NCBI GenBank assembly: GCA_964200185.2
Contig: CAXNAD020000349.1
Location: 1 to 21,390 of the forward strand
Direction of reading: 5' to 3'
Length of the DNA stretch: 21,390 nt
Source of the DNA: Choristocarpus tenellus KU-1152
Taxonomy: Eukaryota; Phaeophyceae
The notes under the pieces are model-generated. The model had not been told where the DNA came from, ran no database searches, and was given only the letters and a program-made list of their open reading frames with translations. The position numbers and the translations under genes are program-made. Position 1 is the first letter of the stretch, and every line of letters starts with the position of its first letter. Below, piece after piece: positions 1 to 8,890 of the stretch.

Positions 1-760
1 ACAAGACAACCCATACGCCAAAGCGATGGGGCGGGGGGGGGGGAGGGAGAGGTTTTACCTTTTTTTTTTTTTCACCAAGGTCAAAGAGAAGGTTAATCAA
101 ATCCCTTGACTTACGACCAGAGCATCACTATCATTAACTACTACACACTAATACTACAGGAGGTAAGCAAGATGTATTGATAACGCTCTATGATTGGGTA
201 GAAATTACATCAGAGATTCAAACTCGATGCGATGGAGCAAACGACTGTGTTTCAAAAGGAGAGCGAGGTGTTCAACATTTGGCAGAATCAACGGACAAGT
301 CTACAGGGTTAGGGTTAGGGTTAGGGTTAGGGTTAGCCTCAAGTATTCAGAATGAAGAAGGGCACGTAAGGGATGACAGAGGAGCTTACAGGAGACCACA
401 CGCTCTAGGGTTAGAGTTAGGGAAGCAGGGGAAAAAAAAAACTCTTGAGAATAGGGAATGATCTACTCAACCAAAAAAATATTGTTCCGAGTATGAACCC
501 TAACCCTAACCCTAACCCTAACCCCTGAACACCTCAGTAGACAGGAGAGCACTGAAACAAAATAGGAAAAACCCACCATGCTTCAAACACCCTTCTTATT
601 CTTTGCCTCTCTCTCACACATGTACTTCACACCCACGACTCACTGATGCCTCAAGAGGTTCTTATCAGAACCCAAGTTAACCAATCCTGCCCCTAACCCT
701 AACCCTGCCCCTGACCTTCGGTCCACAACTCCGAGGGAGGATACAGCCAGGCCATTGATG
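1..760. repeat. Repeat-rich segment with internal telomere-like tracts
   Basis: No gene is supported here. The segment holds a G-run (31-51), a T-run (about 61-72) and three clusters of the TTAGGG motif. At 305-336 there are five perfect AGGGTT units on the plus strand, with a degenerate copy at 405-422. At 496-524 there are four AACCCT units in the opposite orientation, and at 691-706 a shorter CCCTAA cluster. TTAGGG is the telomere repeat of many protists and animals. Because both orientations occur within 400 bases and unique sequence follows, these are interstitial or subtelomeric tracts and not a chromosome end. The short ORF at 177-461 merely reads through the first tract. Confidence 0.75.
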
Positions 761-916
761 CCATCAACACACGCACCTGCTTAGCAAAGGCCGTGATGCG
801 CTGAACCGCGATGATGTCGGAGGAGTCATTAGAACCCTGTGCATAGTAGGCATTAGCCAGAAAAATAGTAGCCTTGGGAGCACAGAGAGTTGGAGGGAGA
901 GGGGGGGAGGGACCAC

Positions 917-1153
917 AACTGTTACTATTACTGTTACTATTACTATTGCTATTACTGTTACTAGTACTATTACTATTACTAGTACTGTTACTATTACTAT
1001 TACTGTTACTATTACTATTACTGTTACTATTACTGTTACTGTCACCATTACTATTACTATTACTGTTACTATTACTACTGCTACTGCTACTATTACTACT
1101 GTTACTATTACTATTACTACGAATACTATTACTATTACTTTTACTGTTACTGT
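917..1153. repeat. TTACTA/TTACTG microsatellite, about 240 bases
   Basis: Nearly uninterrupted trinucleotide-phased repetition of ACT/ATT/GTT steps (units TTACTA and TTACTG, with occasional CTAGTA and TGCTAC variants). It creates open frames of pure Leu on the plus strand and of Val/Thr/Ile on the minus strand. These are artefacts of the repeat: no other coding signal, splice site or conserved peptide borders them. A purine-rich G stretch (about 890-911) sits just before it. Confidence 0.9.
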
Positions 1154-2012
1154 CTAAGTCACATGCGACAGGGATCTCAATCGCGGAGTCAAGGGAGAAG
1201 GCTAGAATATCGAAGGCGTCTCCCGTATCAAGTTGACTCCCAAATGAAGGAAAATCTTTGTGTGTCCCAAGGGATCAGTATCTCCTGCAGCTGTCTCTTA
1301 TCTAAAAGAAAAAAAAAGAATATCAAACAGAGTGTACCCAAGAGGCAGAGATAAAAAAAAACACGAGCTGCCTCTATATTTTCGTCAACAAGGTAACCTC
1401 AAACGAAAGTACCTGGAACAAAAAAAAAACAAACGATCAAGACCTGCTGTATCAAGTATGAATTGAAATATGACCTATCTCTATCTCAACGGATCAACTT
1501 TGTCTTCCCATCAGCACACACTGCCTGTCACAATTCCAGCACTGCTATTACGCTAACTGTCAAACAGGATGAACATTGGGATCTGATTCTATTCCCAGGA
1601 CAGGTTAGAAAGGGCAACCAATTTTCACATCTATCCAACTTCAACATCGACATGGACCAACAGGCTTCCTACAGGAGAAACGCATGTGGGAAACAGTAAA
1701 GGTTCCGAAGGCATAGATTTTATTACCAAATAATACAACTCTAGGATGAGACTGACTTATCCAAAAGGCGAGAGCTGATAGTTGAAATTAGTCATGCAGT
1801 TAAGGTTTGACAGCAGTGCTCAGGCGAACACAACGATTACACGGGGAGGGGGGATGATAGGCGCACTTGCAGACAAACCTTGATAGGGAAACCATTAAAG
1901 GGGTGCACCTTTCTAAGAAGGGGGTTCTTTTGGGGTCTTTCAAGTTTAAAGGTCCTTATGAACCTTACACAATATAAACCATGCCAATCCCTAAAATTCA
2001 GTTAGCCTCCCT
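1154..2012. other. No gene recognised
   Basis: Short open frames only (below 80 codons), with runs of A (for example near 1307, 1354 and 1421) and no convincing exon flanked by splice sites on either strand. Part of it may be 3' untranslated sequence of the minus-strand gene that starts to the right. Confidence 0.5.
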
Positions 2013-3202
2013 TCAGAGGGTGTAGGTATGGTAGAAGATCAACTGTGAACACAATGCTAACCAAAAGGACTTTCCACAGTCATGCTCAAAACACACATAC
2101 AACAAGGCAAACATAGGGGCTCATGAGATTCACCGAAAGTCCCCTCTCTCAGAAGGTGTAACTCTCGGAGTAGAACTCCCTCATCTGCTGACCTTCCATG
2201 ATGCAAACGACATGCCCGCTGCAAGACCAGCCCCCATGAACGCAAACAGTGGGTTGACCCCGTTCAGGTCGACCTCCTCCTTCACAATCTTCTTTCTTGC
2301 CTCGTCGGGTACTTCCTTCACCTTATCGGTCTGTATGCGGGGCGTGTTGGGACCAGAAGGCATCTGGGCTACTAAGCATTAGGTCCTATTGTATGGTTGC
2401 ATCACTATATACCCATGCTATCTACCACGCACACATAGTTGAAGCATGATTTCCTTCTTCGTACCAATTTCAATCGACAAATTATATTGACATTGCGATT
2501 TCTGACATTGTCCACTGGTCCATCCCGCTGGACAACAAAGGCTCTTGTAGACATCCCAAACACAAAGTTCCACACTTTATCCTCCACAAGTAAAACCACT
2601 GTAAAGCATTGTTAGAAAGGGTTGGACGTTCTTCCACTCTCATACACCCTTAGACAGCTCCCACAACACATCTCCATCATATAGAGTATGTCGCACCTCC
2701 TCCGCTATTTGTGCCAGTAGGCGTTCGTTGATGGTGAGTTGCTTGGGCTTCTGTACAGCCTTCTCCTCTTCTTGGTCATCCTCCTTCAGATAGGGATAGC
2801 GTGCGCGAAAATTGCGAAACCATCCATATATAGACACAATAGAGTCAAGGATAAGGGATCAAAGGGGGAGGCAAGCAATGTCACCCCACGGAAGACGGGG
2901 ATATTGGCAGTGCACCTTGATGGTCGTTGTCCGACAATTGAAATTCAGCATTGTACGCCAGCTATACTCTCCCTCCTACGATCGTTATCACCAACATCAA
3001 AACTTCAAATTAAGGAGTCGCAGGAGATTGGGCCCAAGAGAACCCTCAGTATCTTGAACCCAAACTAAGCATACCTCATTGTCATCCAGCGTGGTGAGGA
3101 GACCCACCCTCCTGTCCTCTTTCAACATCAACCCCTCATCATCTTGGGCGCTCGCTCCCAAAGTGTAACACGAGCGCATTGGCCATTTTCCAGATCGAAG
3201 CA
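2013..3202 (-). CDS. Unrecognised multi-exon protein with one hydrophobic segment (5' end missing)
   Basis: Exons chain in phase on the minus strand: 3202-3075, 2783-2648, 2598-2465, 2363-2193, and possibly a ten-codon terminal exon 2042-2013 ending in TGA. Junctions are GT-AG (donors GTATGC, GTGTAT, GTACGA, GTCAGC) and every exon-to-exon phase agrees. The predicted protein has an acidic linker (EDDQEEEK), a segment ending HTLYDGDVLWELSK, then VVLLVEDKVWNFVFGM and DGPVDNVRNRNVNIICRLKL, a charged stretch (KVKEVPDEARKKIVKEE), and a small-residue hydrophobic segment, NPLFAFMGAGLAAGMSFASW, that looks like one membrane helix. The first exon, with a start codon and any targeting peptide, was not found; the reading before GASAQDDEG would fit a transit-peptide cleavage region. 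I do not recognise the family. An organellar membrane-associated protein is an inference only. The internal exons are fairly secure, the last one is weak. Confidence 0.55.
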
Positions 3203-3907
3203 CTGGATGGAGGGAAATATCCCTCCCGGCCCTGCCAGCTTGATGCATTGCAAGCAAAGGTGGGAGAATTTATTATTTGGTGTTGACTAATCATTGTTTG
3301 AGAATAAGGGGTAATACAAGCAAGCTTAGTTAAGCTTGGCACAAAGATCTACACATCACTACATCCCTTAGGTTCTCCAATGTAGGATTCCACATTTACT
3401 GGAAAACGTCAGGGACCAAAGGTTGAAGACAGACAATTCGGGGGCAAGTTGAACACCTGGCATGAAGGCGAGTGTAAGGCTATGCCCCATTATGATGGCA
3501 AGAAAGAGGTTAACTGTTGGCCTAACCATTATCAGATGCATCATCACAAGGTGGAACCTCGTGAAGTTCCAGCAAGCTCCACACTCTACGGGGTAGACGG
3601 GTATTCAGGTATTCCACTGTTTACACACTATTGTTTTGAGAGGGTTAGTCCATTTTAGGGTTAGGGAAGACATCCAAATTTCTGCCTTTTGAAAATCAAC
3701 GAAGTGTTGGTTCATCAACATAACAGTCATGCTTTGCATAATGACGAAAGCTTCTTCTTTGATAATTGATATATAACGGGAGCTATTTGAGTGCGGATAA
3801 AGCTTTTTGTGACTGTAGAGTAATTTCATTCTATCGCTGAGGCGGAAGGTCGGCCTTATTTGCGCTTGGGACCGCTGATTGGCACCAGCTGTAACTTTGT
3901 CGAAACG
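3203..3907. other. No gene recognised; probable 5' flank of two divergent genes
   Basis: Nothing with exon character on either strand. It contains a short telomere-like motif (TTAGGGTTAGGG, 3655-3666). By position it should hold the unseen first exon of the minus-strand gene to the left and the promoter of the plus-strand exon that starts at 3908. Confidence 0.4.
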
Positions 3908-5211
3908 ATGGAAGAGGCAAACGCAATTGATCTTTCCCCTGGGAAAAAGAGATGTAGGTTCGACGGAAGCATGAATGGGGATAGTAAATTTATTGCAGAG
4001 GATGGGACAGGGTTACTACCCTCTAAGGACGTGGTGGCATCGAAGGGATTGGAGGCGAAGGTAACTGAAATTGAGTGATGAGAATGACTTGGCATGAATT
4101 TTATTACGTTTTGAATGCAAATAGGTTTAAGTGGTTCCTTGAGGAGAGAAATTTTTTTGAGAATAATGTCCGGGAAGTATATTCCGCACTAGACTCACAT
4201 CGCACCAAATGGTTGTACAGACCGAAATGCCATGTTGGTGGGGTGTGTTGTTTCTAGTTTGTGTTGAAGCATATCTCCCAACGTTTCGTGGCGGTCGACA
4301 TGGTAATGCTTACTCGAACCCCTTTTTTGTTGATTTTGAATTCTAACCCTCCCATTTATACTACGAGCAGCTTCGCTCCCTTGAATTGAGCTAGTATCCA
4401 CACACACCTACTGCAACAAGTCAATTGACCTTGTACAGAGAGTACATACATAGTCAATATTTATGAATGTTTCACGCATCGAAGGTGTGGCACTGCTTAT
4501 GGGGTCGCAAACTGAGTAGAGGTCCAGATCACAGGCCCAACATGCCCTTTGCCGGCTTCCCCAAAACAGTTTTCATGGTATTAAAGGTACCAACTCATAC
4601 ACTTCCCCTCCAGAAGAAGTCAGAGTTCATGGGAGTCTTAGTCATCGAAGTCTCAGCGTACTGGTTTATAGTACTTCAGTTGATGCAAAAATGATAATGT
4701 AGTCACGAGGAGGGCGTAGTACAGATTGTTGGTAGTGAACACCCATGAAATACCTTGGGTGACCGCTTTTCGTTTTATAACATAACCAGTCCTATCAGTA
4801 GAGTCACACCCTTTACTGTCCATCGTCCCTTGACGTCTCTTTCTTGCTCACTACAATATTGACATTGTTGTCATCGATAGGTTGACATGGCCACCTATGG
4901 CCGACAGTCCTGGGCCTTAACAGACCTTGGGGGATGGCGAGCTCAGCACCTGGTTACACAACAGTCCCCCGAGTTTGTGGCGCAACGACAACGGGATGCA
5001 AGGAGGGCCATGCTGCGTGGAGAGCATACCAGTGGCTCAATTGGTGCACCTACTATCTAAACCTTTTCTCAGGGGCGGGTTTGGTGAGTATATCTAAGGT
5101 AAACTATTGTTATCGGTAGATGGGAATTGATCTGTCGCATTATCTGTTTCAGGCCACAAAGTGCGGGGGGCTGGAGCCAGCAGGGTCGGTCTTAATGGTG
5201 TTGGAACCTGA
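3908..5211 (+). CDS. Tentative unknown gene, exons 3908-4060, 4924-5083, 5153-5211
   Basis: The first exon starts at an ATG and encodes 51 codons with a basic patch (SPGKKRCRF), ending at an AAG|GTAACT donor in phase 0. A later exon follows a TTAACAG acceptor at 4924, reads LGDGELSTWLHN and, further on, VAQLVHLLSKPFLRGGF, and ends at a TTTG|GTGAGT donor. A 69-base intron with a TCTGTTTCAG acceptor leads to a last exon ending in TGA at 5209-5211. The phases fit, but other exons may lie within 4061-4923, and linking the first exon to the rest is a guess. All three plus frames are open for about 150 bases around 4924-5050, so the frame of the middle exon is uncertain; the frame from the ATG at 4887 and the one ending in TAG at 5312-5314 are competitors. 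No family is recognised. The basic patch could be a nuclear localisation signal. Confidence 0.3.
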
Positions 5212-8068
5212 CTCCAACTCAACTGCACTACTGTTGAGCTCAGTTCTTGAACTCGGTGTATTGTGGTGTGCTACTACTAGTGTGGACTTCATTCAACACC
5301 AAGGCGCCAAGTAGAACTTTGATGTGACTGGGTGAGGAATGTTGTCTGAGCTGGGTTGTACAAGGGACAGAGATCTGCCAAGCGCAAGCTGTGCCTCACT
5401 TTCTGACCCTGCACCGATGACGTGTCATGTTATGTAGTTGAAGCAAGAACTGTAATGTATCAGTGCATGAATTTATGGTTCCTTAATGGGTAGGCACATG
5501 ACCACTTGAGATATCCAGCTATCAACTATATACTGCTTATGAAGAAACTAATCGGCCCACCCATTTCAATGACAATTTGTTTCAACTCTTTGTTACATGT
5601 AAACAGTGTATCACGTTACCGATAATAATAATGCTGTAGATTCCAACACATGAGGGATTCTCTGGAGCATTTTACCAGTTTGAGCCATGGGACTTGGATC
5701 AATGACTCACTACTACAGTCCAATCAGAAAACTCAAACGTGGAGTGCTGTTCTGGGAGACAACAACAATGTTCTTTGAAATATGGTTAATTCCTTGACCC
5801 ATAAATCACCCGGTCACCTGGATCTTACCCCAACACTTTTATTTTGATTACTAGTTGAGGATGTCAGTGATGTGTTACTGACACAGTCCAACAGGTATTT
5901 AACAGGAGGAGAAATTCTCAATGGCGTATGTTGCATGCAGTGGATGAGAGGGAGTGAACTCCTCTGTTTTATCAGATAACTGGGTCCAATCAAGTATTTT
6001 TGTCATAGTTGGCGGTCTCATGTCAGTGCAGGAAACTTGTTGACTAGTCAATGTGAAGGAAAATACAGCAAATGAAGGGGGACATGAGGTGTCCACAATG
6101 AAAAGAGCCAGTTCACCAATAGCTACGGACAACTTGATTCTCAAGAGAAGATACAGACAAGCAAAAGGGTGAAACACAAGACCCTCAGTGTGGAAACCTC
6201 TGTACCTTAACCTCGTACTCTGCAGAATATCTTAGGAAATATCCATGTCTTCATCTGAAACCTATCGCAGCAGCTGAGTTTTCATTGCAATAGTAACACG
6301 TGACAGGGTGGGGACAGCAAAGCTCTTTTCAAAGACTTTAAAGGGAACTAACTAAGAGTACTGCACTTCTTCAAGCACGGTCAATACCCGCAACCTAGGT
6401 GCCTTCTCATATTTGGCCTTGAGGGGGGTGATGTGGTAACAGGTAACAATGCCGCTTGTTGTGGTTGTTTGGAGGCCATGCATGGAAAAGTGTTGGTCAA
6501 AATGTAAATAGCTTGTTTGGCAACAAGTTTTGTGTGCTCTGGACTCTCTTCCTCCCTTGGGTTTTCCCAATGTGAGCATCATACCTGTTGACATCTACTA
6601 CTACTAGTCCACACTGTACCACCACTTCTTGAACTTGGTATGATATTTTCAAGTTGAGTCACCCTAAAAAGAAATTGTCAAGTATATGGAAGACAGAAGC
6701 TGAACTGAAAATTGGCCAGGTGAACTTAGATGTGCTTTGTCTGCTGTTGACTGAAGATCAGCAAATTTAAAGCTGGCTGAGCTTCTTCTGGGGGTTTGGA
6801 TACAACATCCTAGTGACACCTTGCCTCAACAGTGTGCCTTCCCAAGTTCAGAATGCTTTAGAATATGCTTGAACTCTTGTATGCAAGAAAATATACTGGG
6901 ATAGAAGTCAAGGCTTGAAAGTAGTAGCACTGTTTTGCAGAATCAGAGGTCATTTGCATGGGCCCTTATTAGTATGATTTAGTAATATTACCAGTGAGTA
7001 GGAAACATGTATTGGGACTTGAGTCAGGAGTGTTCCAGTAATGCTCTTCTTGGTACTTGTTGAGTTGATGGTGGCACAGTAGACTGATAATGAGTGACAG
7101 CTGGATGAGGCCTCTATTTGACTGATGGAGCTCATTGAACATAGGGTATTAAACCAAGAAGGCTTGCAAGGTTTAAATGCTATATTATTACTGCACACCA
7201 TTGGGGTTAGGGCTGAAGGTTGAGATTGAGCAGGGGTCCATTAGCATACCCGGGAGGAGTTGTGTTTGTGCGATGTACCCTTGTACGACCAAGAATGGCA
7301 ATGTGATGGGCAAACCTTGCAGTAGGTTGAGGCAAAGTTGTAATAGTAGCTACATATTCATTGCCTGCGTCATGTTTGTCTCAGTTCTTCCTATATATGT
7401 TGGGGCTTGAACTAAACAACCTCGTGGAAAAGAAAATACCTGAGAGTAACATTAAAGTGAATTCATTCTTCTCCTGCCACCAAAAAAAAATGCTAGGTGA
7501 TTGTACATGCATGTAGCACATGTTGAAAAAGTAGCACTCTTACAATGGAGTCGGCACAGTGCGCTTGGGTTGTGTTGCTGATTCTGCTGCTTATTGTACT
7601 GCACACCACTAACTCCGCCCAGAACTTCTACCAAGAGAGGCATTTGGCACACTCTCAGTGGATGGAGGTGAAATTAGCAAGCAATGGAGGTGCAGTTTTC
7701 CACTGGAGTATTTTTTGCTAGACACTAGTGTCCATGAACTAAACACATTGCCGGGTCTTGAATGGAACCATTTTCTTTTCACGCCATGTATGTTTTACTC
7801 TGTTTCATTCTGTTCCTTTTATCCTCTGTGAGAGAGACATGTTCCCCAAAGGGGGACAGCATCCTTCATCAGCCTCTCTCCATACTAAATCTTGTACTGC
7901 TGTGATAGGCACGGATCGATACAGTGGGCTCCCATATAATTCGACCTACACGCATTAGTGCATACATTCACAAGTGCGACCCTGAAACAAGCCAATACAG
8001 TACTGCTGTTAATAGTTGGTGTTTGTCATTCCACCAAAAAGTTGCAAAATAGTCAACATAGGTGAGAC
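5212..8068. other. Long stretch without a supported gene
   Basis: The ORFs here are short and none has a recognisable peptide with splice sites on both sides. The best coding-like piece is on the minus strand at 6454-6352: after a possible AACAAG acceptor it reads ITPLKAKYEKAPRLRVLTVL and closes with TAG. No partner exon was found, so it is not called a gene. Otherwise the stretch looks intergenic or intronic, with CTACTACTAGT-like words near 5270 and 6597. Confidence 0.4.
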
Positions 8069-8269
8069 ATGATGTTATCAGGTTTGGCTTGTATGTATTA
8101 CCAATCTCCGTCTTTACTAGAATTTCAAAGAAAGATGGAAAAGAAAGAACAATGTAATAATCTACGCAGTATGTTTACGGTTCAGAATTTACCGACAGAC
8201 CAAGGAATGCGGAATATAATAGATCAAGTTGATAGCGAAACAGCATTTCGTCCAATATTTAAGAAATGA
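8069..8269 (+). pseudogene. Remnant of a bacterial-type IS transposase (N-terminal part only)
   Basis: A 66-codon uninterrupted frame (ATGATG start, TGA stop at 8267-8269) reads MLSGLACMYYQSPSLLEF, then NNLRSMFTVQNLPTDQGM, and ends DQVDSETAFRPIFKK. From family knowledge this is the conserved N-terminal block of a group of bacterial DDE transposases (IS4-like/ISNCY-type), whose usual pattern is SGLA...PSLL.F...NLR.LY.....P.D..MR..LD.V....RP.F. Full proteins are several hundred residues; the DDE catalytic domain is absent, a TGA lies two codons upstream of the ATG, and no continuation is visible in the other frames downstream. The piece is richer in A+T than the nearby carrier exons and has no introns. 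No terminal inverted repeats or target-site duplication were seen. I infer a decayed bacterial insertion, either transferred laterally or an old integration; it cannot be active. The family match is from memory, without a search. Confidence 0.7.
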
Positions 8270-8890
8270 CACCAGGCAGAGCCGCAACACTTGATACTAA
8301 TAAAAAAAAGATGGGAGAAAATACAACTCTCCCTAAGGCATCATTTATATTTTTCTGCACATATTTAATTTAACCTCCAGTCACAAAACGAAGCGGGCAC
8401 CTACGCCTTCACCAGTACCGCCACAAAAATCATCAATACAAAAAAAAATCTCAAGGCTATTTTCTGAACTAGACTTGTATCTTGCATCCATCCTTGCTCA
8501 GCCTATCCGAACAACTACATTGCTAAGGCATTCTTGTCACAGCACTGCTACCCCTCACACAGAAAAATCAACAGCTGATACATGTGTATCATAAGTTGCT
8601 GTTCATGTTTCCTGCAGAGCCCTTGGAGAGGGCGCACTGACGGCTCTACGAGAGACTATTAAGATGGCAGGGATAATAGGATGGTCCTCACCAAGGAAGG
8701 CAGATAACTATGCAAGCAACATACACCCTCGATCACTCACCTTTCTCTAGTGTCTAAAAAGCAAGCTAAATCCTTAAGAAGACACACTTATCCATCCAAC
8801 GTGAAACCCTCCACCTGCATTCCTCCTCTCCTACCATCATCCACACACACCCTGATATTAGGTGTTAACCTTGTTTTCACCCATCCAAGA
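8270..8890. other. 3' flank of the carrier gene; no gene recognised
   Basis: A/T-rich with short A runs (for example near 8302 and 8441). It probably contains the 3' untranslated region and polyadenylation site of the minus-strand carrier, which ends at 8891. No exon-like sequence is seen. Confidence 0.45.

Noticed and set aside
177-461. 94-codon ORF reading through the telomere-like tract
   Set aside because: The repeated GLGLGL is the TTAGGG repeat in translation; no ATG context, splice signal or known motif supports a gene.
1-760. A true chromosome end
   Set aside because: The tracts are short, in both orientations, and surrounded by unique sequence; the window does not start in a telomere array.
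874-1236. 120-codon plus-strand ORF with long Leu runs, and its minus-strand Val/Thr partner (764-1048)
   Set aside because: Both are translations of the TTACTR microsatellite, with no other coding evidence.
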